Counted from the stretch's first letter, positions 7,708-18,099 are shown. The stretch is 64,000 nucleotides of DNA from Arthrobacter pascens (GCF_017052465.1 NZ_JAFHKT010000151.1:1-64000), one strand, 5' to 3'. The notes: generated by a model not told the origin, from the letters alone. Numbers and translations are program-made.

Positions 7708-8625
7708 CTACATGCGAATCTTGAGCGCCCCCGGCTCCAGGCGGATGGCGAGGTGTTTTCCGGCGCCGACGTGGTCGCCGTCGAGCTGGAACTCCTGTTC
7801 GTGCTCCAGGGTCACCTCTGCGCTCTTGCCTTGGAAGTACTCGGCTGATTCCTTCTCGTTCTTCCTGCGGCCGAAAATGCCGGCAATCACGCCCAGCCAG
7901 CCGAACCTGCCGCGCGGGGCGAGGACCAGCAGGTCTAGGAGGCCGTCGTCGATCTTCGCCTCCGGGAAAATCTCTATTCCTCCCATGATCCGGCCGCAGT
8001 TGCCGATCATCACACTGCGGATCCGGCGTTTGACCGGATGCTTGTCGTCCACCTTTATGGTGGCCCTGATGGGCTTGCCGGGAAGCTTGCGGATGCCCGC
8101 TTCAACGTAGGCGAGCCAGCCCATTCGGTCCTTGAGGACGTCCACGGTGTCCGCCATGATTGCGGCGTCATAGCCGACGCCGGCCATCACAACGAACACG
8201 TTCTCGTCCTCCGAGCGGTCGAATCTGCTCCTGACCACGTCCACTGTGCGTTCCGTGCCGTTCAGCACGTCATAGGCGGCCGAGACGGGGTCAGAGATGT
8301 CAACGCCCAGGTTGCGCGCCAGCAGGTTGCCGGTTCCGAGCGGCACGAGCCCCAGCGGGGTGTCGGTGCCGGCGAGCACCTCGGCAACGCAGCGCACGGT
8401 TCCGTCGCCGCCGGCGGCGATGACGACGTCGACCCCCGCCTCCAGTGCCTCGCGCGTCTGCCCCACACCCGGGTCCTCAACGGTGGTCTCCAGCCACAGC
8501 GGCTCGGCCCAGCCCTGCGTATCGCACAGCCGGATCAGCGAAGCGCGGAGGTCGGCGCCAACGGCCTTGGCCGGGTTGATGACCACGGCGGCCCGTTGCG
8601 GCGGGGAGGCGTTGTTCGCTGTCAT
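7708..8625 (-). CDS. Diacylglycerol kinase-family lipid kinase
   Basis: A 305-residue kinase of the DAGK/YegS/BmrU type, which phosphorylates a lipid at the inner membrane face with ATP. It shows the catalytic-domain motif GGDGT (residues 72-76), then GTGN (97-100) after LGLVPL, and a C-terminal beta domain. In actinobacteria such enzymes act on diacylglycerol, undecaprenol-like lipids or sphingoid-type bases; the lipid cannot be told here. The start at 8625 has AAGGAC before it and is preferred to an upstream in-frame ATG at 8700 that would add 25 atypical residues. It stands alone, converging on the hydantoinase-like operon. Confidence 0.88.
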   Translation of the reverse strand: MTANNASPPQRAAVVINPAKAVGADLRASLIRLCDTQGWAEPLWLETTVEDPGVGQTREALEAGVDVVIAAGGDGTVRCVAEVLAGTDTPLGLVPLGTGNLLARNLGVDISDPVSAAYDVLNGTERTVDVVRSRFDRSEDENVFVVMAGVGYDAAIMADTVDVLKDRMGWLAYVEAGIRKLPGKPIRATIKVDDKHPVKRRIRSVMIGNCGRIMGGIEIFPEAKIDDGLLDLLVLAPRGRFGWLGVIAGIFGRRKNEKESAEYFQGKSAEVTLEHEQEFQLDGDHVGAGKHLAIRLEPGALKIRM

Positions 8626-8770
8626 GATGTCCTTCTGCTGGTGAGGGCGGCAAAGCCACGGAATCAAATCGTAGCCGGGTTCCGCATCAATGCGCAGCAT
8701 GCTTTCTTTAATTCGGCCGTTACTTCAAGCAGTCGCCTTGCTCACATGGGCGTCACCGCTCCGGGCACTC

Positions 8771-10144
8771 TTACAGCGCCTTGACGGCCCCTAGCACCTT
8801 CGTCAGGGACTCCTTGGCGTCGCCGAAAAGCAGGGTGGTCTGCGGCTCGTACATGAGGTCGTTCTCGATCCCCGCGAAGCCAGGGCGCAGCGAACGCTTG
8901 AGGAAGACCACCTGCCGCGCATCGGCCACCTCGAGGATCGGCATGCCGTAGATGGGCGAGCCGGCGGACGTCTTGGCCGCGGGGTTGACGACGTCATTCG
9001 CGCCGACCACCAGCGCCACGTCGGCGGTGCGGAACTGGGAGTTGATTTCGCCCATCTCCTTGAGCGACTCATAGGGCACATTGGCTTCGGCCAGCAGCAC
9101 GTTCATGTGCCCCGGCATGCGTCCGGCGACCGGGTGGATGGCGAAGTCCACGCTGATGCCCCGGGACTCCAGGGCCAGGGCGAGTTCGGCGGCGGTGTGC
9201 TGTCCCTGCGCCACCGCGAGGCCGTACCCGGGCACGATGATCACCCGCTGCGCGTAGCCCAGGAGCACTGCCACGTCCTCCGCGCTGGAGGAGCGCACGG
9301 GGCGGTCGCTGACCGCCGTCGATCCCGCCGTCGAACCTCCCCGGAATGCCCCGAAGAGGATGCCGGCAACACTGCGGCCCATGGCCGCCGCCATGGCCCG
9401 GGTCAGGATGGTGCCCGACGCGCCCACCAGCGTGCCCGCCACCACCAGGAGCACGTTGCCCAGCACCAGGCCGGACGCGGCGACGGCGAGTCCGGTGAAG
9501 GCGTTGAGCAGCGAAATGACGATCGGCACGTCCGCCCCTCCGACCGGCAGGACCAGCAGCACGCCGGCCACCAGGCCGAGCAGCAGGAGTACCAGGGCGA
9601 GCGCCAGCGAACCGCCCAGGACGACAGCGGCCGCGGCACCCACCGCCGCCAGCAGCACGGCGCCCATCACGGCCGGCAGCCCCGGGAACACCACCGGGCG
9701 GGTGGTCATCAGCTCCTGCAGCTTGGCGAACGTGACGGCGGAACCGGAGAAGGAGACGGCACCGACCAGCAGCGTGAAGACGACTGCGAGGCGCATCCAG
9801 CCGTCGTCGGCCGCCGGGAGCTCGAGGAGCGCGACTAACGCGGCCGCACCGCCACCCACCCCGTTGAAGAGCGCCACGAGCTGCGGCATCTGGGTCATCT
9901 TGACCCGCCGGGCCACCGGAGCGGCCACGCCGGATCCCACCGCGATGGCGCCCAGGATCCACGGGATGTTGTCCAGCCGGACGGAAAAGAAGACGGTCAC
10001 GACGGCGACCAGCGCACCAAAGGCGCCGATGAGGTTGCCGCGGCGTGCCGTGCGCGGCGAGTTCAGGCCCTTGAGGGCGAGGATGAAAAATACGGCCGCC
10101 GCGAGGTAGAGCAGCGACGTCAGCGTGGGGTCAAGGAGCGTCAC
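8771..10144 (-). CDS. pntB: NAD(P) transhydrogenase subunit beta
   Basis: A 457-residue beta subunit of proton-translocating nicotinamide nucleotide transhydrogenase, which uses the proton gradient to reduce NADP+ with NADH. The N-terminal about 270 residues hold eight or nine membrane helices (dII). The C-terminal about 180 residues form the NADP(H) domain dIII, with VIIVPGYGLAVAQGQH, the GRMPGHMNVLLAEA segment and VVGANDVVNPAAK. GTG start at 10144, overlapping the pntAb stop by 4 bp. Third gene of pntAa-pntAb-pntB. The supply of NADPH may serve the aromatic pathway upstream, but this is only proximity. Confidence 0.95.
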   Translation of the reverse strand: MTLLDPTLTSLLYLAAAVFFILALKGLNSPRTARRGNLIGAFGALVAVVTVFFSVRLDNIPWILGAIAVGSGVAAPVARRVKMTQMPQLVALFNGVGGGAAALVALLELPAADDGWMRLAVVFTLLVGAVSFSGSAVTFAKLQELMTTRPVVFPGLPAVMGAVLLAAVGAAAAVVLGGSLALALVLLLLGLVAGVLLVLPVGGADVPIVISLLNAFTGLAVAASGLVLGNVLLVVAGTLVGASGTILTRAMAAAMGRSVAGILFGAFRGGSTAGSTAVSDRPVRSSSAEDVAVLLGYAQRVIIVPGYGLAVAQGQHTAAELALALESRGISVDFAIHPVAGRMPGHMNVLLAEANVPYESLKEMGEINSQFRTADVALVVGANDVVNPAAKTSAGSPIYGMPILEVADARQVVFLKRSLRPGFAGIENDLMYEPQTTLLFGDAKESLTKVLGAVKAL

Positions 10145-10503
10145 TTGACACTCTCCTTGCCTTCGCGGGACATGTCTTTCTGGGCCGTGCCCTTGCGGGA
10201 CGTGCCGGGCTGTTTCTCCACCTTGCCCGGGCGTCCCCTAAACATTTCCAGCATCCGGTCCGTCACCACGAAGCCGCCGACAAGGTTGGCGGTGGCGAGC
10301 ACGACGGCGAGGAGCGCGACGGCGAGCACCCACGGGTGTGCGGCCTGGCCTGCCACAATGATGGCACCCACCAGGATGATGCCGTGGATGGCGTTGGCCC
10401 CGGACATCAGCGGCGTATGCAGCGTGCTGGAGACCTTGGAAACCACTTCGAAGCCCACGAAGACCGCCAAAACGGTGATCGTGAGCAGGCTGATGCCGTC
10501 CAT
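10141..10503 (-). CDS. pntAb: NAD(P) transhydrogenase subunit alpha part 2
   Basis: A 120-residue membrane protein with three hydrophobic helices (ISLLTITVLAVFVGFEVVSK; INAIHGIILVGAIIVAG; WVLAVALLAVVLATANLVGG), the membrane part of the alpha subunit when it is split in two, as in many actinobacteria and alphaproteobacteria. The stretch TLHTPLMSGANAIHGI is characteristic. A hydrophilic tail of about 35 residues rich in Lys, Arg and Ser follows the TDRMLEMF segment. Its start shares one base with the pntAa stop (TGATG), and its stop overlaps pntB by 4 bp, so the three subunits are translationally coupled. Confidence 0.93.
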   Translation of the reverse strand: MDGISLLTITVLAVFVGFEVVSKVSSTLHTPLMSGANAIHGIILVGAIIVAGQAAHPWVLAVALLAVVLATANLVGGFVVTDRMLEMFRGRPGKVEKQPGTSRKGTAQKDMSREGKESVK

Positions 10504-11687
10504 CAGACCACCCCCTCGTTCTCTGACGCCTTCTCTGTTTCCGCGGCGAGCACCGCGAGCGCCTCCGCCGTGGGCTGATGCCGCACCACGCCGTCGTGCG
10601 TCAGGCAGGCACCGGCAATCACATCGTCGTCGAAATCCGGCGCGACTGTGCCGTCACGCGTCATCAGGGCCAGCAGGTTGGCCACGTTCTTTGCGTACAA
10701 CCGGGAGGCGTCGGTGGGCATGGCGGACGGCGCATCCTTCAGGCCCACGACGGTGACGGCGCCCCGGCCGTCGGCGGTGGGGAACTGGACGTCCCGGCCC
10801 GGCAGGGAGCCCTCCACGTTGCCGCCGGACTCCGCGGCAAGGTCGACGACGACAGATCCCGGACGCATGCCCTGCACCATCTCCCGGGTCACCAGGAGCG
10901 GTGCGCGCCGCCCGGGGACGGCCGCCGTCGTGATCAGCACGTCCGCCTCGGCGACGTGCGGCGCCAGCAGCCGGCGCTGCAGGGCACCGCGGTCGGCGCT
11001 GAGCTCGCGCGCGTAACCGCCGGACGCCTCCGCCGTTTCAAGGTCCAGTTTGATGAACGTGCCGCCCATCGACGTGACTTCTTCCGCAGAGGAGGGGCGG
11101 ATGTCATTGGCCGAAACGCGCGCCCCGAGCCTCTTCGCCGTGCCGATGGCCTGCAGCCCGGCCACGCCGACGCCGAGCACCAGCACCCGCGCGGGCGGGA
11201 CGGTTCCTGCCGCCGTCATGTAGAGGGGAAAGAACCGCGGCAGCCGGATGGCCGCCTCCAGCACGCAGCGGTAGCCGGCCACGAGCGCCTGCGAGGACAA
11301 GGCATCCATGGACTGGGCGCGGGAGATCCGCGGGACGAGTTCCAGGGCGAACGACGTGACGCCGCTGTCGGCGAGTTCCCTCACGGTGGCGAGTTCGGAC
11401 GACGGCGACGCCAGCCCCACAGTGACGGTCCCCCGGCGCAAGGCGGCCGCCGTCGGAAGCTCAAGCGGGCGGACATGGGCGTACACATCGAGTTCCCCGA
11501 GGTCCAGGTCCTGCACCACCATGGCGCCGGCCTGAAGGTAGTCGTCGTCACCGTGCCCCGCGAAGATTCCTGCCCGCGACTCCACCTGCACCTCAAGGCC
11601 CAGTCCCGTCAGCTGCTTCACGGTCTCCGGCGTCGCGGCGACCCGCCGCTCGCCCTCCCGGCGCTCACGCGCTATGCCCAGCTTCAC
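10503..11687 (-). CDS. pntAa: NAD(P) transhydrogenase subunit alpha part 1
   Basis: A 394-residue soluble NAD(H)-binding subunit (dI), homologous to alanine dehydrogenase. It begins MKLGIARERREGERRVAATP, shows SFALELVPRISRAQSMDALS, the dinucleotide-binding VLVLGVGVAGLQAIGTAKRLGA, and the mobile-loop/VDLAAESGGN segment. It is the first gene of the operon. A 187-bp gap separates it from the IclR gene upstream on the same strand and contains an imperfect hairpin at 11708-11746. Confidence 0.95.
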   Translation of the reverse strand: MKLGIARERREGERRVAATPETVKQLTGLGLEVQVESRAGIFAGHGDDDYLQAGAMVVQDLDLGELDVYAHVRPLELPTAAALRRGTVTVGLASPSSELATVRELADSGVTSFALELVPRISRAQSMDALSSQALVAGYRCVLEAAIRLPRFFPLYMTAAGTVPPARVLVLGVGVAGLQAIGTAKRLGARVSANDIRPSSAEEVTSMGGTFIKLDLETAEASGGYARELSADRGALQRRLLAPHVAEADVLITTAAVPGRRAPLLVTREMVQGMRPGSVVVDLAAESGGNVEGSLPGRDVQFPTADGRGAVTVVGLKDAPSAMPTDASRLYAKNVANLLALMTRDGTVAPDFDDDVIAGACLTHDGVVRHQPTAEALAVLAAETEKASENEGVV

Positions 11688-11707
11688 CCGCCACTTCCTT
11701 CCAACGG

Positions 11708-11746
11708 GTGCAGCGGCGCTTACTCTCCGGAGCGGCGCTGCTGCAC
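11708..11746 (-). promoter_or_regulatory. Imperfect hairpin in the pnt upstream region
   Basis: GTGCAGCGGCGC at 11708-11719 pairs with GCGCTGCTGCAC at 11735-11746 with one mismatch in 12. On the minus strand it ends about 20 bases before the pntAa start, so it would lie in the leader or act as a terminator for transcription coming from the IclR gene. No T run follows. Confidence 0.4.
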
Positions 11747-11874
11747 GTAGTTGGCTAGAGTCTATGGCCCCCGGGCGCCGGAGGGTACGCCAACGATGGG
11801 GGCAAATTTCGCGGGGAGCTGGGCTGATTTGCCGCCGGGCCTAGAGAGTGAACCCAGCTGCTGAGGACGGGCTG

Positions 11875-12678
11875 CTACCTGCCGGTGGAAAAGTCGGCGG
11901 AAATCTTTTCTGCCGTGGCCACGATTTCCTTCCGCACGGATTCCAGGAACGCCTCCGGATCGGGCTTGGCTGCCACGGACTGGGCCTGCAGGGAAACGTT
12001 GACGGCGGCCACCACCTTCGGGCCGTGATAGACGGGCGCGGCCACGGACATCAGCCCCAGTTCGAGCTCCTGGTCCAGCAGGCACCAGCCTTGGGCCCGT
12101 ACTGTATCGAGGACGGCCAAGAGTTCCTTCACCGTGCCGATGGCGCGGGGCGTGAGCGGCTTGATCTCCGCCGCGGCCAGGTATTGCTTGAGCTGCTCGG
12201 GCGGGAGCGCTGCGAGGAGCACCCTGCCCATCGAGGTGGCATAGGCGGGAAACCGCGTGCCCACCGTGATGCCGATGGTCATGATCCGGCGCGTGGTGAC
12301 CCGGGCGATGTAGGCGATGTCGGTTCCGTCCAAAACGGCCGCCGACGTGGACTCGCCGAGCTTCAGGGACAGCTCCTCGAGGTGCGGCTGCGCCATCTGC
12401 GGAAGGGACAGCCCTGACAGGTAGGCGTAGCCGAGCTGCAGCACCTGGGCCGTCAGCGCGAAGGTCTTCCCGTCGGTGCGGACATAGCCGAGCTCCACGA
12501 GGGTGTGCAGGAAACGGCGGGCGGTGGCCCGGGTCAGGTCGGTGCGGGCGGCCACTTCGGTGAGGGTCATGACGGAGTGGTCGGTGTCGAATGCCCGGAT
12601 CACGGCCAGCCCGCGCGCCAGCGACTGCACGTACTGGTCACTCGCTGCCGGTGCGGTCCCTGCTGCTGCGTCGCTCAT
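11875..12678 (-). CDS. pcaR: IclR-family regulator, PcaR/PobR type
   Basis: A 267-residue IclR protein. It begins with DQYVQSLARGLAVIRAFDTD, the usual N-terminal motif of the PcaR/PcaU/PobR branch, followed by the helix-turn-helix (TEVAARTDLTRATARRFLHT) and the ligand domain (YIARVTTRRIMTIGITVGTRFPAYATSMGRVLLA). The start at 12678 is preferred to an upstream ATG because the extra 14 residues lie outside the family's usual N-terminus. It is downstream of pcaJ on the same strand. Family members sense protocatechuate or beta-ketoadipate and activate pca genes; which here is not known. Confidence 0.85.
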   Translation of the reverse strand: MSDAAAGTAPAASDQYVQSLARGLAVIRAFDTDHSVMTLTEVAARTDLTRATARRFLHTLVELGYVRTDGKTFALTAQVLQLGYAYLSGLSLPQMAQPHLEELSLKLGESTSAAVLDGTDIAYIARVTTRRIMTIGITVGTRFPAYATSMGRVLLAALPPEQLKQYLAAAEIKPLTPRAIGTVKELLAVLDTVRAQGWCLLDQELELGLMSVAAPVYHGPKVVAAVNVSLQAQSVAAKPDPEAFLESVRKEIVATAEKISADFSTGR

Positions 12679-12727
12679 GGTTACCAATCCTATGGGCGCG
12701 AACGGACACTTAAGCCCCACCCTCCAC

Positions 12728-12790
12728 GCGCGAACTGGCAGCTAATGACCTCAAAAGACGGATTTGAGGGCATTTGCTGCCAGTTCGCGC
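12728..12790. repeat. 63-bp nearly perfect intergenic hairpin element
   Basis: GCGCGAACTGGCAGC at 12728-12742 is the exact reverse complement of GCTGCCAGTTCGCGC at 12776-12790. The inner part also pairs: AATG with CATT and CCTCAAA with TTTGAGG, leaving a loop of about 7 bases. The whole forms one long stem. It sits between the pcaJ stop and the pcaR start on the same strand. It has no coding content. It looks like a palindromic interspersed element, and may also end the pca transcript. Confidence 0.8.
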
Positions 12791-12817
12791 CGGAAGGAAG
12801 GATGGAATTAGGCGGGG

Positions 12818-13501
12818 TTAGCGTTCGACGGCGGGGGCTGCTGTGAGGGCGACGGGCACCAGGGCCTGGAGCTCCTCGAGGGTGCAGCCGAAGGTCTCGC
12901 GGACCTGGACGCCGTCGGGGCCCGTGAGGAACACCGCCTTGTCCGTGTACACCCGCGTCACGCAGCCCACTCCGGTGAGCGGGTAGGTGCAGGCCTCCAC
13001 GATCTTCGAGGCGCCGTCGCGGGTCAGGAGCGTCATCATCACGAACACGTCCTTCGCGCCCGTGGCCAGGTCCATCGCCCCGCCCACGGCAGGAATCGCG
13101 TCCGGCGCCCCGGTGTGCCAGTTGGCGAGGTCGCCGGTGGCGGAGACCTGGAACGCGCCGAGGACGCAGATGTCCAGGTGCCCGCCGCGCATGATCGCGA
13201 ATGAGTCGGCGTGGTGGAAGTAGGACGCCCCGGGCAGCTCGGTGACGGGGATCTTGCCGGCGTTGATGAGGTCGCCGTCGATCTGGTCCCCGGTCGCCTC
13301 AGGGCCCATGCCCAGCATCCCGTTCTCGGTGTGGAGCGTGATGTTCTGCTCGGGCTGGAGGTAGTTGGACACCAGGGTGGGCTGGCCGATCCCGAGGTTC
13401 ACGAACGAGCCGGGCTTGATGTCGCGGGCCACCAGCCGGGCGAGGTCGTCGCGGCCCAGGGGCTTGTCGCTGGTCTGGATGGACGCTGTCTGGATGCTCA
13501 T
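12818..13501 (-). CDS. pcaJ: 3-oxoadipate CoA-transferase subunit B
   Basis: A 227-residue beta subunit of succinyl-CoA:3-oxoadipate CoA-transferase, which moves CoA from succinyl-CoA to beta-ketoadipate. The catalytic glutamate is E59 in the TENGMLGMGP motif; NLGIGQPTLVSNY precedes it. It ends the pcaHGBDCFIJ run. The gap to pcaI is 1 bp. The 63-bp hairpin element follows its stop. Confidence 0.95.
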   Translation of the reverse strand: MSIQTASIQTSDKPLGRDDLARLVARDIKPGSFVNLGIGQPTLVSNYLQPEQNITLHTENGMLGMGPEATGDQIDGDLINAGKIPVTELPGASYFHHADSFAIMRGGHLDICVLGAFQVSATGDLANWHTGAPDAIPAVGGAMDLATGAKDVFVMMTLLTRDGASKIVEACTYPLTGVGCVTRVYTDKAVFLTGPDGVQVRETFGCTLEELQALVPVALTAAPAVER

Positions 13502-13502
13502 G

Positions 13503-14162
13503 TCAGGCCACCTTCACAATGCTGTTGACGTAGATACCGGGGGTCACGACGTTCTCCGGGTCCAGCCCGCCGGTCGGCACGATCTCCGACACCTGGGCAA
13601 TGGTGTGCTTCGCGGCGGCGGCCATGATCGGGCCGAAGTTGCGGGCGGTCTTGCGGTAGACGAGGTTTCCGACGCCGTCGGCCTTGAGCGCCTTGATGAG
13701 GGCAACGTCGGCGTGGATGGGGGTCTCGAAGACCTGGCCGCGGCCGTCGATGATCCGGGTTTCCTTGCCCTCGGCGAGCATGGTGCCGTAGCCGGTGGGG
13801 GTGAAGAAGCCGCCGATACCGGCGCCCGCGGCTCGGATGCGTTCGGCAAGGTTGCCCTGCGGCACCAGCTCCAGCTCGATCTGCCCGGCCTTGTACATGG
13901 CATCGAAGTGCCAGGAATCGGACTGCCGCGGGAAGGAGCAGATCATCTTCCTCACCCGGCCTTCCTTGATCAGCAGCGCCAGGCCCTGGTCGCCCTGGCC
14001 GGCGTTGTTGTTCACCACGGTCAGGTCCGTGGCGCCGCCGTCGAGCAGTGCGTCGATCAGTTCGAACGGCTGCCCGGCGTTGCCGAACCCGCCGATCATC
14101 ACGGTGGAGCCGTCCTTGATGCCGGCCACGGCCTCGCCGACGGTGTCAATGAAATTCAGCAT
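13503..14162 (-). CDS. pcaI: 3-oxoadipate CoA-transferase subunit A
   Basis: A 219-residue alpha subunit of the 3-oxoadipate CoA-transferase. It begins MLNFIDTVGEAVAGIKDGST and carries the CoA-binding glycine motif GGFGNAGQP near residue 25 and the typical FFTPTGYGTMLAEGKE segment. It pairs with PcaJ to make beta-ketoadipyl-CoA, the substrate of PcaF encoded just upstream. Spacing to pcaF is 2 bp. Confidence 0.95.
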   Translation of the reverse strand: MLNFIDTVGEAVAGIKDGSTVMIGGFGNAGQPFELIDALLDGGATDLTVVNNNAGQGDQGLALLIKEGRVRKMICSFPRQSDSWHFDAMYKAGQIELELVPQGNLAERIRAAGAGIGGFFTPTGYGTMLAEGKETRIIDGRGQVFETPIHADVALIKALKADGVGNLVYRKTARNFGPIMAAAAKHTIAQVSEIVPTGGLDPENVVTPGIYVNSIVKVA

Positions 14163-14164
14163 GG

Positions 14165-15360
<1,196 letters not shown>

Positions 15361-15364
<4 letters not shown>

Positions 15365-15807
15365 GCGGTCTGGTCCATTTCTGCTGTATCGATTTCTTTG
15401 AAGACCTGCTGCGCGGTCTTGAAGGCGGTGTTGGCGGAGGGAACTCCGCAGTAGATGGCGGTCTGCAGCAGGATTTCCTTGATTTCGTCCCTGCTCAGGC
15501 CGTTGGTGATGGCCGCGCGGAGGTGCATGGCCAGTTCTTCCCAGTGTCCGTGCGCCACCATGGCGGTGATGGTGACGGCGGAGCGCATCTGGCGGGGCAG
15601 GCCCGGACGGGTCCAGATACCGCCCCACGCGATGCGGGTGATCATGTCCTGGAAGTCCTCGGTGAAGGCGTCCTTGTTGGCGTTGGCCCGGTCCACGTGC
15701 GCGTCGCCGAGCACTTCGCGCCGGACCACCATGCCGCCGTCGTAAATCTCCTGGCTGGTGGCGTCCGGCTGGACCACACCGTTGCGGGCTGCTTCGCTGC
15801 CGCTCAT
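15361..15807 (-). CDS. pcaC: 4-carboxymuconolactone decarboxylase
   Basis: A 148-residue protein of the carboxymuconolactone decarboxylase fold, converting gamma-carboxymuconolactone to beta-ketoadipate enol-lactone. Family motifs include VLGDAHVDRANANKDAFTED, the active-site histidine stretch MVAHGHWEELAMHLRAAITN and EIKEILLQTAIYCGVPSANT. The N-terminal 20 residues are a variable extension. It overlaps pcaD by 4 bp (15804-15807) and pcaF by 4 bp. In some actinobacteria PcaC and PcaD are fused as PcaL; here they are separate overlapping genes. Confidence 0.93.
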
Positions 15808-16622
15808 TTGGCTGCTCCTCGGGATTCGGCCCAGAAAATGAGGCTCCGCAACAGCTCGGCCACGTGGGCGGGTGCCTCGGCCGGTGCCAGGTGCGCCACG
15901 CCCTCGAGGGTGGCGGCGGAAGCGGTGCCGCCGCCGGCGGTGATTCCGGCCGCCACCTCTTCGGCGAACGACGGCGGCGCAACAGAGTCCTCCGCGCCGG
16001 CCACCACCTGGGTGGGGACGGTGATGCTGCCGAGCTCGGCCCGGACGTCGAAGCCTGCCAGGGCCCCGCAGCAGAAGGCGTAGCTGAAGCGGTCGGTGTC
16101 GCGGAGGGAGTGCAGCAGGCGGCTGCTCAGCTCCGGTTCGCGGTCCATGAAACCGGGCGCGAACCAGCGCCCGGCCGAGCCCTGGATCATCACGGCGGTG
16201 CCCTGCGTGCGGACGGTTTCCGCGCGTTCCTGCCAGGCTTCGGGCGTTCCGAGCTTGGCGCCGGAGCACTGCACGGAAAGGCTCTTCAGCCGGTCCCCGT
16301 GCTTGATGGCAAGCTGCAGGCCGGTGGCCCCGCCCAGCGAAACGCCGGCATAGTGGAACGTCTCGCCGGGGGCGATCGAGTCGACGAGTTCGACGACGGC
16401 GTCCGCCAGTTCCGCGACGCTGAACGGTTCCGTAGCGGCCGGAGAGACGCCGTGGCCGGGCAGGTCCCAGGCGACGACGTCGACGTCGTTGGCCAGGAGC
16501 GAACCGGCCTGCGCCCACACCACCGACGAGGTGCCGAGCGACGGCCCCACGATGAGGAGGGGTTTGTCGCCCAGCGTGCGCTGGGGAGAAAGCAGCACTG
16601 CCTTCAGTGTTGGTCTAGCCAC
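15804..16622 (-). CDS. pcaD: 3-oxoadipate enol-lactonase
   Basis: A 272-residue alpha/beta hydrolase that opens beta-ketoadipate enol-lactone to beta-ketoadipate. The nucleophile is S95 in AGVSLGG; an Asp in VVAGAEDSVAPP and a His in EGVAHLAP complete the triad. GTG start at 16622 is chosen: it has GGAGA upstream and overlaps the pcaB stop by 8 bp (GTGGCTAG). An ATG 14 codons further upstream would lie deep in pcaB. Confidence 0.92.
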   Translation of the reverse strand: MARPTLKAVLLSPQRTLGDKPLLIVGPSLGTSSVVWAQAGSLLANDVDVVAWDLPGHGVSPAATEPFSVAELADAVVELVDSIAPGETFHYAGVSLGGATGLQLAIKHGDRLKSLSVQCSGAKLGTPEAWQERAETVRTQGTAVMIQGSAGRWFAPGFMDREPELSSRLLHSLRDTDRFSYAFCCGALAGFDVRAELGSITVPTQVVAGAEDSVAPPSFAEEVAAGITAGGGTASAATLEGVAHLAPAEAPAHVAELLRSLIFWAESRGAAK

Positions 16623-18099
16623 GGGAGTCTCCGTTTCCGTCTTTTTCGGTTGGGGTCGGCGCAAAGTCCGGGAAGGCGGCCAGGATCCGCCGCGAGATCC
16701 CGGCGGCCTCGCCGAGGTAGCTGGCGGGGTTAAGCAATTCCTCCAGCCGGGCGTCCGAGAGTGTGTCTGCCGGGACTGCCTCGCGGAGCAGCCGCCGGTA
16801 GGTGTCCGCCTGCTCGTCAGCGGGAGCCTGCAGGGTCCGGTCGACGACGGTCTGCAGCTGCTGCTTGCCGTCGGCGCCGGATCCGTCAGCGGAAAGCAGC
16901 GGCGCCACGGCGGCGGTCACGCCCTCGCTCAGGAGCAGCGGCCCGGACAGGTCCAGGTTGCGGCGCATGCCCTCCGGGAAGACCTGCAGCCCTTCGGCGA
17001 GTTCGCGCAGGTGTCCGGCCGCACCCAGTGCCAGGGCGAGCAGCTGGCGCAGGGCCGGCCATTCGCTGTGCCAGGCGCCGTCCGGGCGTTCGTCGTTGAA
17101 GGTTGCCGCCGCAAGGTGCAGCTGGGCTGCCAGCGCCGGGGCCTGGAGTGCGGCGCTGCGCACCAGCACGGACAGCACCGGGTTCTGCTTTTGCGGCATG
17201 GCGGAGGAAACGCCGCGGCCCGGCGCCCGGGGTTCGGCCACCTCGGCCACCTCGGGGCGGCTCAGGAACAGCACGTCGGAAGCGATCTTGCCGAACGCGT
17301 CCACCACTCCGGCCAGGGAATCCCCCAGCGAGGTGACGGCGAGCCGGTTGGTGTGCCACGGCGCCGGGATGGCAGCGAGTCCCAACTGGCTGGCAAGGTC
17401 ATCGGACAGGGCGAATGGATCCGTGGCCGATCCGGCCGTCAGCACGGTGCCCGCGGCCAGGGTGCCCGCCGCGCCGCCGGTCTGGACGGGCAGCTGGAGG
17501 ACCTCGAGCCGGCGCGCAGCGGCGGCCAGCCCGTGGAACCACTGCGCTGCCTTGAGCCCGAACGTGAACGGCAGCGAATGCTGCGTCAGGCTCCTGCCTA
17601 CGCACAGCGTCTCCGCATGCTGCTCCGCGAGGCGGGCGAGCGCCGCCGTCGTGCCTTTCACGTCCGCGAGCAGCGCCGAAACGGTGTTCCGCGCCAGCAG
17701 CATGAGTGCGGTATCCAGCACGTCCTGGCTGGTGAGCGAGGTGTGCACCGCACGCAGTGCACCAACACCGGGTGCACCGGCACTCCCGGTGTCCAGGGCC
17801 TTGACCTGCGCGCGGAGGTCCGCCAGCAGCGGGATGACCGGGTTGCCGCCGCCCTGCGCCCGCACGGCAATGCCGGCCGGGTCGTAGCGGGACGCGTCGG
17901 CAGCGTGGGCCACGACGGCCGCGGAGCCGGCCGGAGCGAGGTCGTGCTTCTCCAGCACCGCAGCCCAGCCGGCCTCGACGGCCAGGATCGCAGCCAGGAC
18001 GGCACGGTCGCCTGTCAGCGCCGCCACCAGGGGCGACGCCGAAACGGGACTGAGCAGCCCGACGTCACCGTCGCTGCCGGCCGGCTGGGACGTGGTCAC
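16615..18099 (-). CDS. pcaB: 3-carboxy-cis,cis-muconate cycloisomerase
   Basis: A 494-residue member of the fumarase/aspartase superfamily that closes 3-carboxymuconate to gamma-carboxymuconolactone. The superfamily signature reads GRGVSSAMPQKQNPV; other matches are ALRAVHTSLTSQDVLDTALML and GRSLTQHSLPFTFG. GTG start at 18099 overlaps the pcaG stop by 4 bp. It is somewhat longer than the roughly 450 residues of proteobacterial homologs because of Ala-rich segments. Confidence 0.93.
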   Translation of the reverse strand: MTTSQPAGSDGDVGLLSPVSASPLVAALTGDRAVLAAILAVEAGWAAVLEKHDLAPAGSAAVVAHAADASRYDPAGIAVRAQGGGNPVIPLLADLRAQVKALDTGSAGAPGVGALRAVHTSLTSQDVLDTALMLLARNTVSALLADVKGTTAALARLAEQHAETLCVGRSLTQHSLPFTFGLKAAQWFHGLAAAARRLEVLQLPVQTGGAAGTLAAGTVLTAGSATDPFALSDDLASQLGLAAIPAPWHTNRLAVTSLGDSLAGVVDAFGKIASDVLFLSRPEVAEVAEPRAPGRGVSSAMPQKQNPVLSVLVRSAALQAPALAAQLHLAAATFNDERPDGAWHSEWPALRQLLALALGAAGHLRELAEGLQVFPEGMRRNLDLSGPLLLSEGVTAAVAPLLSADGSGADGKQQLQTVVDRTLQAPADEQADTYRRLLREAVPADTLSDARLEELLNPASYLGEAAGISRRILAAFPDFAPTPTEKDGNGDSRG

